The notes under the pieces were generated by a model, which was not told where the DNA came from, made no database searches, and saw nothing but the letters and a program-made list of their open reading frames with translations. DNA of 64,000 nt from NCBI RefSeq assembly GCF_905120465.1, contig NZ_CAJHOF010000003.1, forward strand, positions 79,275 to 143,274, read 5' to 3'. This document shows, piece by piece, positions 9,446 through 17,025 of this stretch (positions are counted from its first letter, which is position 1; each line of letters begins with the position of its first letter). The stretch comes from Campylobacter majalis (GTDB lineage Bacteria; Campylobacterota; Campylobacteria; Campylobacterales; Campylobacteraceae). Position numbers and translations under genes: made by a program.

Positions 9446-10156
9446 ATGAAAAAAATTATCATTGCAAGCCTTGCGGCTTCTAGTTTTGCCTTTGGTGCAA
9501 GCGACGAACAAATCAAAGGATTTTACTCACAAATGCTACCACCAAACGTCAAAGTAAGTATCGATGAACGAATAAAAGTGCAAGATGACGTAGAAGCAAT
9601 AGTTGTCAAACTAAGCGACGACAAAGTAAGCGAAAGTGACGTAATATTTACAAAAGGTGACTTTGTTTTTCCAGATGTTATAGATCTAAAAGAAGGCAAG
9701 AGCTACAAATCTGAAATCAACAATAAAATGACCGATAAAAAAGTGAGCGTAGTGTATAAAAACGAGAGCAAAGAAAACATAATATCATTAGGAAATGACT
9801 CAAAAAAACCTACAAAAGTAATGTTTTCTGACCCAGAATGCCCATATTGTAGAGCAGAATTAGCTCAAATAGAAAAACACTTAAAAACTGAAAACATCAA
9901 AATCATACTAACACCAGTGCATGATATAAGCAGTCTTGAAAAATCACACTTAATCTACAAAGAAATAGCTACAGCAAAAAGCGATAGCGATAAGGTCAAA
10001 ATTTTAAGAAAATACTTCGCCGAGGATGCAAAAGTCCCTGAAAATAGCGTAAGTGAAAAAGAAGTAGCAAAAATGAATGAGCTAAGACAAAAGTATTTTA
10101 GTGCTGGTATAAGAAGTGTTCCAAAATACTTAGATGAAGCAAATTTAATTAAATAA
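9446..10156 (+). CDS. DsbC/DsbG-like periplasmic thiol:disulfide protein
   Basis: 236 residues with a cleavable signal peptide (about 1-18, ending FAFGAS). The C-terminal half is a thioredoxin fold with active-site motif C132-P-Y-C135 in SDPECPYCRAEL, and a cis-proline region GIRSVPKYL near residue 225. The N-terminal 100 residues resemble the dimerisation region of DsbC-type isomerases. It probably shuffles or oxidises disulfides in exported proteins. It follows selB, as I remember for Cj1380 in C. jejuni. The fold is secure; isomerase versus oxidase activity cannot be decided from sequence. Confidence 0.85.
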   Translation: MKKIIIASLAASSFAFGASDEQIKGFYSQMLPPNVKVSIDERIKVQDDVEAIVVKLSDDKVSESDVIFTKGDFVFPDVIDLKEGKSYKSEINNKMTDKKVSVVYKNESKENIISLGNDSKKPTKVMFSDPECPYCRAELAQIEKHLKTENIKIILTPVHDISSLEKSHLIYKEIATAKSDSDKVKILRKYFAEDAKVPENSVSEKEVAKMNELRQKYFSAGIRSVPKYLDEANLIK

Positions 10157-10158
10157 CA

Positions 10159-10178
10159 AAAAGCCCATTTGGGCTTTT
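10159..10178 (+). terminator. Terminator after DsbC-like gene
   Basis: AAAAGCCC-ATTT-GGGCTTTT hairpin beginning two bases after the stop; the A- and T-runs could allow it to act on both strands. Confidence 0.75.
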
Positions 10179-10354
10179 AATCTAACTATTAGATTTTGAT
10201 CTTATCACTTTAAATTTCATTATTTCTAGCGGATCTACTATGTCTTTGTATTAATATTTTGTTGTTTTTGTATCAAATTGTAATAAGGTAAATTTAATTC
10301 TTAATAAACTTAACTAAAAACGCAAATTTTAAAAATATCTAAATTAATATAAAA

Positions 10355-11464
10355 CTAAATTGTCTTTTTAAATTTATAACTAAATGTGCTTCCAACCCCT
10401 ACTTCGCTTTGCACTTCGCATATTATGCCGTATTTATTGCATATCTCATGCACTATACTTAGCCCAAGTCCAAATCCGCCCTGCACCATATCTTCTCGCT
10501 CATGACGCTTAAAAACACGCTTAATATCCTTAATACCCTGTCCAAAATCTTGCGTTTTAAATAAAATTCTATCACCATCCTGCTTTAAATCAATTATAAT
10601 TTTGCTATTTTGTGGGCTATATTTTATGGCGTTTATTATCGTGTTGTCTATCACTCTTTGAAGGGCTAGTTTTGAAATTTTTACATATAAGTTCGGATCA
10701 ATATAAAAATAAACTTTTATATTTTTAACATCAGCAATCGAAAGCAAAAATTTAACTCTCATTCGCAAATAATCGCTAATATTAATATTTTCATCTGGAA
10801 ATTTTATATAACCACGCTTGATATAATACTCCACATCTTCATATGTGATTTGCATATGCTTTAATGCATTTTTAATACGATTTGTATGCTTGTTTTCTAT
10901 ACCTAACATCTCTAAGTTCATACTTGCTATACCAAGTGGAGTTTTAAGCTCATGCATTGCGTCATTAAAAAAATTATTCATATATTTTTGAGCCTCTTTA
11001 TATGGTTTTATACTGGCTAGATACGATAAATAAAGACTAAAAATAACCAAAGTTAGAGTAAAAACAAGCATTAAAATTACAAAAAATACATTTTTTTTAT
11101 TTGAAATTTTCTGAGCAATGACGATAAAATATGGCAATTCATTAACTAAGAAAAAATTTTTATAAAACAGTCTATCGTTTTCAGTTCTAACACTAAATTT
11201 CATATCTTTTGGTTTTATTTTCAAGCTTGAAAATATCTCATCGCCACTCGCATTATAAATGGCATACTCATATATCACAGAGCTTGGTAAGGTATTTGCA
11301 GTTATGAAGCTTATTCTGATTTTCTCTTCAAATTTCATTATTCCAAATAGGCTTTTTAGCGTATCATCTTGTTGTGTAAGATTTAAGGTAGTCATACTTT
11401 TAGCTATAAAAAGCATGACTATAACAAGCGAAGCAAATATTGGAATTTTATATGTTTTTAGCAT
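10355..11464 (-). CDS. Sensor histidine kinase next to psrABC
   Basis: 369 residues. TM1 is at about 7-27, a short periplasmic sensor region (about 28-124) follows, and TM2 is at about 125-150. The dimerisation domain carries H171 in DAMHELKTPLG. The ATP-binding domain has an N box at NTIINAIKYS (274-283), DFGQGI (306-311) and GGFGLGLSI (329-337). The start overlaps the end of the response regulator gene by 17 bases. The pair follows psrC by 35 bases on the same strand, so it is probably cotranscribed with the reductase and may sense its substrate or redox state; that role is inferred from position only. Confidence 0.9.
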   Translation of the reverse strand: MLKTYKIPIFASLVIVMLFIAKSMTTLNLTQQDDTLKSLFGIMKFEEKIRISFITANTLPSSVIYEYAIYNASGDEIFSSLKIKPKDMKFSVRTENDRLFYKNFFLVNELPYFIVIAQKISNKKNVFFVILMLVFTLTLVIFSLYLSYLASIKPYKEAQKYMNNFFNDAMHELKTPLGIASMNLEMLGIENKHTNRIKNALKHMQITYEDVEYYIKRGYIKFPDENINISDYLRMRVKFLLSIADVKNIKVYFYIDPNLYVKISKLALQRVIDNTIINAIKYSPQNSKIIIDLKQDGDRILFKTQDFGQGIKDIKRVFKRHEREDMVQGGFGLGLSIVHEICNKYGIICEVQSEVGVGSTFSYKFKKTI

Positions 11465-12116
11465 CTATTTTATATCCAACTCGCCTTTTTGAGCTGATAA
11501 AATCCTTTGTTGTTTTGTTACGAATTTTTAAAACATGCATTCTAATATCGGCTTCTTCTATCTCTTTGCCATCCCAAACTACATCACGCAACTCAGTAAT
11601 GCTTACATATCTATTTGCATGTTCACTAAGATAACCAACTAGCTCTGTCTCTTTGGCACTTAAATCAACAACACTAGCACCTTTAAACAATGTCTTTTTT
11701 ATGACATTGTAGCTAAATCCTTGATGAAGAACAATTGTATTTTTATCATCTACATTATAATATTTTCGCATGAGTTCGGTCACTCGAAATTTTAACTCAG
11801 CCAACTCAAATGGTTTTTTTAGATATTCATTACACCCAAGTTCATAACCTATCGCCATATCATCGATATCGGTTAGCGATGTAGTTATCATTATTGGGGT
11901 TTGTATATTTAGACTTTTTATATATTTTATGACCTCAAAACCATTAACATTTGGCACTTTTATATCAAGCATAAACAAATGATAAAAGTTATTGGCAATC
12001 AAATCACAAGCAACAATGCCATCACTAGCAATATCAACTTCATATCCCAAAGCAGTAAGATATTCACTTACGCTTTGGGCGAAATCAAACTCATCTTCAA
12101 GCAAAAGTATTTTCAC
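11448..12116 (-). CDS. OmpR-family response regulator next to psrABC
   Basis: 222 residues: receiver domain with phospho-acceptor D51 (MLDIKVP), T79 and K101 (LKKPF), and a winged-helix DNA-binding domain from about 130 to the end (ending SSKRRVGYKI). GTG start with AAGGAGAATAGG upstream. It lies between psrC and its kinase in one apparent operon. The upstream psrA region has a 12-bp inverted repeat that is a reasonable candidate binding site. No specific orthologue recognised. Confidence 0.9.
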   Translation of the reverse strand: MKILLLEDEFDFAQSVSEYLTALGYEVDIASDGIVACDLIANNFYHLFMLDIKVPNVNGFEVIKYIKSLNIQTPIMITTSLTDIDDMAIGYELGCNEYLKKPFELAELKFRVTELMRKYYNVDDKNTIVLHQGFSYNVIKKTLFKGASVVDLSAKETELVGYLSEHANRYVSITELRDVVWDGKEIEEADIRMHVLKIRNKTTKDFISSKRRVGYKIDAKNI

Positions 12117-12151
12117 CCTATTCTCCTTAAAAACAGGGCAAAATTATGGGA

Positions 12152-13078
12152 TCAAACACCCATAAATACCTGCCCTGCATACACAATATAACATCTTAAA
12201 AGCACTACGCCAACTAAAACCAAAAATGTATTTAAAACAATAATTCCTGGTTTATAAGCATGATTTTTAAGTGCAGTTAAATCAATAAGTATTGGCAATA
12301 CTAAACCAGCACCAACAACGCCAACCCAAAACATTATCGCTAACGTATTTGTTGTGACAAGTGCATGTTTGATAAAATTCTCACCGCCATTTGATGATAC
12401 AACTGCAAACAAAATGCCTATAAGCACTATCTCAAGCAAGATGGCAAATAAGTCAAGCTTTAAAAGCTTTGCAACTGAGTGTTTATCAACTTCAAAAAAC
12501 CAAATGGCACACAATACTGAAGCGGCAACACCAGAGCTAAAACCTGAAACCAAAAACAATATTGGTAAAACACTATTATTCCAAAGAGCGATCTTGCCTA
12601 CTGCACTAAGCAAAAATCCAGTATAAACACCAACTCCAATCGCCAAAACAAATAGTAAAATTTCAACAATTTTTAAAAGTCCCAATTTGCTTATACTATC
12701 TAAAAGCCCCTTAAATACACTTAATAAAGCATAGTCTTTAAATGCATATGCTGCATAAACAAATGCAAGTGGTGTATAAACTAAAAGCAACGCCACACCA
12801 ATAGACATAACCGAAGTGAAATTATACTTTAACAAAATCCAATAAAAATCAAGTGGCTTACCAAGGTCAAAAACCAAAAGTGCAAGTCCGATACTAATCA
12901 TAACTGGTGCTAAAAATGCTCCTGCTTTAAAACAACCATCTTCTACTCCACGCCATCTTTGTATAATCGCAACCATCATCGCACCAGCTGATAAACCAGC
13001 TAAAAATAGATAGATTGCAATTGGCCATGGCCAATAAATTTCGCTATATTGAGCCATGCTTCCCCACATATTATTCAT
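12152..13078 (-). CDS. psrC: Polysulfide reductase membrane subunit, NrfD/PsrC family
   Basis: 308 residues, strongly hydrophobic with eight predicted membrane helices, in the NrfD family. It anchors the molybdo-catalytic dimer and passes electrons from menaquinol. The N-terminus is MNNMWGSMAQYSEIYWPWPI. It follows psrB after 180 bases that contain several inverted repeats, an unusually long gap in an otherwise tight operon. Size and order match the PsrABC system known from Wolinella succinogenes. Confidence 0.9.
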   Translation of the reverse strand: MNNMWGSMAQYSEIYWPWPIAIYLFLAGLSAGAMMVAIIQRWRGVEDGCFKAGAFLAPVMISIGLALLVFDLGKPLDFYWILLKYNFTSVMSIGVALLLVYTPLAFVYAAYAFKDYALLSVFKGLLDSISKLGLLKIVEILLFVLAIGVGVYTGFLLSAVGKIALWNNSVLPILFLVSGFSSGVAASVLCAIWFFEVDKHSVAKLLKLDLFAILLEIVLIGILFAVVSSNGGENFIKHALVTTNTLAIMFWVGVVGAGLVLPILIDLTALKNHAYKPGIIVLNTFLVLVGVVLLRCYIVYAGQVFMGV

Positions 13079-13258
13079 CTGTTATCCTTTCTGTCATGTG
13101 GTGTTTGCATTTTACTCATTAGGCAAAAACTCATACTAAAGCAATACCTTGCTTTAGCCTGCCATCTTGAGTAAAGCCTACACCTTATCGTTTTAAGCTC
13201 TTTGCTTGAGCTTGTAAATTGCGTTTGAAATTTCAAACCCTGAAATTTCAACTTAAAC
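13079..13258 (-). other. psrB-psrC spacer with three inverted repeats
   Basis: Contains the hairpin CTAAAGCAA-TACC-TTGCTTTAG (13136-13157), the 16-bp palindrome GTTTGAAATTTCAAAC (13223-13238) and TGAAATTTCA (13241-13250). No gene. It could be an RNA processing or stability element that sets the ratio of PsrC to PsrAB. Confidence 0.5.
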
Positions 13259-13810
13259 TCAACCCTTAGTATTTGCTACCATTGCCAAAAGTGGCTTTGT
13301 GCCTAAATTCTCTTTTGGATAATAAACCTCTTTTGTTTTTAGTAATTTTGAAATTTCTGAGTTTTCGTCATTTGCATCACCAAAAACAAGAGCATCGGTA
13401 GGACAAACAGTCACGCAAGCTGGCTCTTCGCCACGTGCTAAGCGACTCTCATAGCAAAATGTGCATTTACCAATGTTTCCATCAGGCATAACAAACCTAG
13501 CATCATAAGGACAGGCTAGGATGCAGTATTTACAACTAACGCAAATTTTATCATCAAGCAATGTCACGCCATCAGCTGTTTTAAAACTAGCACCAGTAGG
13601 GCATACATCAACGCAAGGTGCATCTTCACACATAACGCAACTATGTCTTAAAAAATCCATCTTCATTTTTGGAAATTTTCCACTCATTTTTGTATGCACT
13701 TGCAATCTATAAAGCCCATTTGGCACATTATTTTCACTTCTGCACGCAACTGAGCAACCTTGGCAGCCGATACATAAATTTTCATCGTGAATCATCATAT
13801 ATTTTTTCAT
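13259..13810 (-). CDS. psrB: Polysulfide/thiosulfate reductase iron-sulfur subunit
   Basis: 183 residues with four ferredoxin-type cysteine groups: CIGCQGCSVACR near the start, CEDAPCVDVCP, CVSCKYCILACP, and a fourth made of CTFC with CVTVCP. This is the normal electron-transfer subunit of DMSO-reductase-family complexes, carrying electrons from PsrC to the molybdopterin site in PsrA. It starts 10 bases after psrA. Confidence 0.93.
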   Translation of the reverse strand: MKKYMMIHDENLCIGCQGCSVACRSENNVPNGLYRLQVHTKMSGKFPKMKMDFLRHSCVMCEDAPCVDVCPTGASFKTADGVTLLDDKICVSCKYCILACPYDARFVMPDGNIGKCTFCYESRLARGEEPACVTVCPTDALVFGDANDENSEISKLLKTKEVYYPKENLGTKPLLAMVANTKG

Positions 13811-13820
13811 TTTACTCCCC

Positions 13821-16106
13821 TTACGCCTTAATTAACTCAACACCCACGTTTGTAACCATAGTCGCACACACTGGACCCTCTTCTGGATTTAAAAGCACAC
13901 TTTGATTGGTTCCAACCATATGAATGCCCTTTAATCCCGGCGTAATGTGTCCAAATCCATGATATAAAAATAGTGTATCTTCTCTAATGCCTTCAGTAAG
14001 CATAATTTTTGCATTTTGCTGACCAAATTTATTTTTAACAATGACAGCATCGCCATCTTTTAAGCCACGTTTTTTAGCAGCATTTGGATGTATCCAAATC
14101 GGTGCCTCACTCATCATATCATTTAAAAACGGCACAGCTTGTGTGTGTCCATTTGTATGAATAGGTGTTTTGCCAGTCATTAAACAAAAATCATAACCAT
14201 CATAAACATCCATACCATCTGTATTTAAACAGCCATATCCAGGGAATTGCTCTTCAACATGTGCTGAGAAAAGCTCTATCTTGCCACTTTTTGTTTTTAG
14301 CTTGACTTGTGAGTCCATTAGACCATTTTCACCGACAAGTGAAGCGGTTTGTGGAAATCTTTTTACAAATTTCTCGACTAAATCTTTTTCACGATAAAGT
14401 AGTCCTGGAACATCGTAACTAACAAAGCCATCTTTTTCAAGCTTAGCCAAAAACTCAACATTGCCCTTAGCCTGTCCCATTCTAAACTCTCTGATGTTAT
14501 TCCACTTATAAAGCTCATCGATTTTTAAAATTCTAGCTAGTTCTCTAAATATCGTAGCCCCATCTTTTGTATCGCCAATAGGCTCAACTACTTTATTTCT
14601 AAGCATATATGCTGGTTTCATGCCTGATTTATCAGCTATGTTTTCATCACGCTCTAAATATGTGCTTTCAGGAAGTACCACATCAGCAAAGGTTGCCATA
14701 TCATTTAGATAAATATCGCTAACTACGATAAAATCTAGTTTTTTCATAGCCTCTATTGTTTTTTGCGTTCCAGCAACGTTTATAAGGTGATTAAAGCGTA
14801 TATTAAACCATCCTTTAATAGGATATGGTTTTTCGCTCAAAATCGCCTCAGGTATATCCATAAGCACCCCATGGCTTCTACCTATAAATTTATGAGCTCC
14901 ATCTTCTCCAGCAAAATCAAGGCGTTGAGTTTTTGGCACTTTAAACTCTTTATCAGGGTTGCCAAGCTCATCGATTAAATTTTCACCAACGAGCTTATTG
15001 TATGTTTTTGCATTCTTACCTGCAAACAAACCACCCTTAACCTCCCAGTTGCCCATCATAGCATTAGCCGTCATGATGGCTCTAGTTCTCATATACTCAG
15101 CTTTTGCAGTTGTTGTTTTGTGTCCAAAGTCTATTATAACTCTTGGTGCTGCAGCCCAAATTTCATCAGCAATGCGTCTAACATCATCGGCTTTTATGCC
15201 AGTTATTGGCTCTTGCCACTCTGGAGTTGTATCTTTTGTCCTAGCTACAACCTCATCAAAACCAATTGTAAATTTCTCAATAAACGCCTTATCGTAAGTG
15301 CCATTTTTAATCCATGTATGAATAAGTGCTAAAACAAATGCCAAATCGGTGCCAGGCTTAACCGGTAGCCACTCATCAGCTTTAGCTGCTACAACGCTAA
15401 ATCTAGGCTCAAGCACAAGCAATTTAGTGTCTTTTTTGGTAGCAAATTTTGCTAATTTTTTAGCGTCACCAATTACTATGCCTTCAAACAAATTATGTCC
15501 GAAATTTACTATATATTTTGCATTTCCAAAATCACGCTTAATGCCAGCCAAACCATACATATGTTCATTTACCATTTGATAAGTTATAGGACAGCATGAA
15601 TAGTGTGAAAAGCAGTTTGGCGAACCATAGCTTGATGCAAAATTTGTCATAAATTTATGCGTTTGAGAGTTTTTACAGGTAAATACAAAGCTTTCTGGAC
15701 CATATTTATCTTTAATCTCTTGCATTTTACTAGCAACCAAATTTAAAGCCTCGTCCCAGCTAGCTTCTCTCCATTTGCCCTCACCACGCTCTCCAACACG
15801 TATTAAAGGCTTAACAATTCTATTTGGGTCATAAAGTTGAGAGTGACCTGAACCACCTCTAGCACACACAGAAGTTTTGGTGCCACTTGCATTAGGATTA
15901 CCTTGAATGAAAACATTTTTGCCATCCAACACACGTGCTTCAATCGGACATCTTGATGAGCACATTTCACAATAACTTCTAACCACCTCATCACTTGGCT
16001 TTAACTCAGCCGCACCAAGTTTAGCAATACTGCCCGGCAAAATACTCGAAGCAACAGCAGTAGTAGCAACCGTGGATTTTAAGAAATTTCGTCTTGATAA
16101 ATCCAT
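13821..16106 (-). CDS. psrA: Polysulfide/thiosulfate reductase catalytic molybdopterin subunit
   Basis: 761 residues, close to Wolinella PsrA. A Tat signal (SRRNFLK at 4-10) sends the folded enzyme to the periplasm. A 4Fe-4S cluster site is formed by C46, C49, C53 and C81, and a probable Mo ligand cysteine is at 171/172 (HYSCCP). The C-terminus has the molybdopterin dinucleotide-binding domain. The enzyme reduces polysulfide, and possibly thiosulfate or tetrathionate, in anaerobic respiration. PsrA and PhsA are close relatives and cannot be separated reliably by reading. It is first in the psrABC-regulator-kinase unit and divergent from a cupin gene. Confidence 0.9.
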   Translation of the reverse strand: MDLSRRNFLKSTVATTAVASSILPGSIAKLGAAELKPSDEVVRSYCEMCSSRCPIEARVLDGKNVFIQGNPNASGTKTSVCARGGSGHSQLYDPNRIVKPLIRVGERGEGKWREASWDEALNLVASKMQEIKDKYGPESFVFTCKNSQTHKFMTNFASSYGSPNCFSHYSCCPITYQMVNEHMYGLAGIKRDFGNAKYIVNFGHNLFEGIVIGDAKKLAKFATKKDTKLLVLEPRFSVVAAKADEWLPVKPGTDLAFVLALIHTWIKNGTYDKAFIEKFTIGFDEVVARTKDTTPEWQEPITGIKADDVRRIADEIWAAAPRVIIDFGHKTTTAKAEYMRTRAIMTANAMMGNWEVKGGLFAGKNAKTYNKLVGENLIDELGNPDKEFKVPKTQRLDFAGEDGAHKFIGRSHGVLMDIPEAILSEKPYPIKGWFNIRFNHLINVAGTQKTIEAMKKLDFIVVSDIYLNDMATFADVVLPESTYLERDENIADKSGMKPAYMLRNKVVEPIGDTKDGATIFRELARILKIDELYKWNNIREFRMGQAKGNVEFLAKLEKDGFVSYDVPGLLYREKDLVEKFVKRFPQTASLVGENGLMDSQVKLKTKSGKIELFSAHVEEQFPGYGCLNTDGMDVYDGYDFCLMTGKTPIHTNGHTQAVPFLNDMMSEAPIWIHPNAAKKRGLKDGDAVIVKNKFGQQNAKIMLTEGIREDTLFLYHGFGHITPGLKGIHMVGTNQSVLLNPEEGPVCATMVTNVGVELIKA

Positions 16107-16160
16107 ATCTTCTCCTTTATAAAGTATTTCATTTTGATAATTCTATAATCAATTGATAAA

Positions 16161-16201
16161 TTTAAAGTAAAAATTTTCTTATACAATAATTTTACTTTAA
16201 A
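16161..16201. promoter_or_regulatory. 12-bp inverted repeat upstream of psrA
   Basis: TTTAAAGTAAAA (16161-16172) and its exact complement TTTTACTTTAAA (16190-16201), separated by 17 bases, in the spacer between divergent psrA and cupin genes. The spacing and symmetry suit an operator for a dimeric regulator, or a hairpin. Confidence 0.55.
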
Positions 16202-16266
16202 TATTTAATAATATTATGCAAAAGATTATCAAAATCTTAATTTAAATCAATGAAATAGGAGTAAAA

Positions 16267-16320
16267 ATGTATTATTATACGTTTAAAAAATTTTTAAGGA
16301 GATCAAATGCAAACATTTAA
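16267..16320 (+). CDS. 17-codon upstream ORF overlapping cupin start
   Basis: ATG at 16267 preceded by ATAGGAGTAAAA, a better ribosome-binding site than many full genes here. It encodes MYYYTFKKFLRRSNANI and stops 14 bases inside the cupin gene in another frame. It may couple or attenuate cupin translation. No homology can be judged. Confidence 0.35.
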   Translation: MYYYTFKKFLRRSNANI

Positions 16321-16636
16321 GTGGCTTGATGAAAATTTTAGTGGTGTCACAGTAGCTAAAATACACGAAATGGGTGGTGTAAAAGAGATACGTATAAATA
16401 TAGAAGCTGGTGCGATGATGAAGGAGCATATGGCACCTGGTGCGATAATGGTGCAAGTTTTAAGAGGTGAGATAGATTTTGCAGTGGGTGAGAAAATTAT
16501 TAGATTAAATGAGCTAGATATGATAACGCTTGATGCAAATGTAAAGCATTCACTAAAGGCATTAAAAAATAGTATAGTAAGACTGAGTCTGAGCAAAAAT
16601 GACGATGTAAGCCGTGTATTTAATGTGCTAAAGTAG
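16307..16636 (+). CDS. Small cupin-domain protein
   Basis: 109 residues forming a single cupin barrel: motif 1 region GAMMKEHMAPGAIMVQVLRGEIDF, motif 2 region NELDMITLDANVKHSL. The first motif keeps one His and the Glu-Gly core but lacks the full HxH pair, so metal binding is uncertain. Preceded by TTAAGGAGATCAA. Divergent from psrA; a possible small sensor or accessory protein, function unknown. Confidence 0.75.
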   Translation: MQTFKWLDENFSGVTVAKIHEMGGVKEIRINIEAGAMMKEHMAPGAIMVQVLRGEIDFAVGEKIIRLNELDMITLDANVKHSLKALKNSIVRLSLSKNDDVSRVFNVLK

Positions 16637-17025
16637 TATTTTTAATTTAATATTAAAATTTTAGATTAAATTTTAATATAATAAAACGCAACTATAAAAC
16701 TTAAGTCATAGCAAAAGAATTTCAAAAATGGTGTTAAACCTAAAATATTTTAGCACCATTTTGTAAAACTATAAAGCATAAATTTGTCAAAATTTATAAG
16801 AAATTTTAGCAAATAGCAAAACAAAGTTGTAGTTAAAAATCTAATCAAACTTTTATAAATCAAAATAAACAAGCTATTAAGATGTTAAAATTTAATAAAA
16901 TCAAAACACAAAATTTAAACTTTTGTCCCTTGTTGTATCAAATATATTTTAAAACCGCTTAAATTTTACCTTTTGTACAAAGCACTGTATAAAACTTTAA
17001 CAAAACATTATAAATTTTTGCAATT
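16637..17025. other. Gene-free spacer between cupin and pbpA
   Basis: 389 bases, very AT-rich, between convergent genes. Apart from the strong hairpin at 16725-16762 I see nothing in it. Confidence 0.6.
16725..16762. terminator. Bidirectional terminator between cupin and pbpA
   Basis: AAAATGGTGTTAAA paired with TTTAGCACCATTTT (14 bp, one G-T), with A/T runs at both ends. It lies between convergent genes, although about 260 bases from the pbpA stop. Confidence 0.6.
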
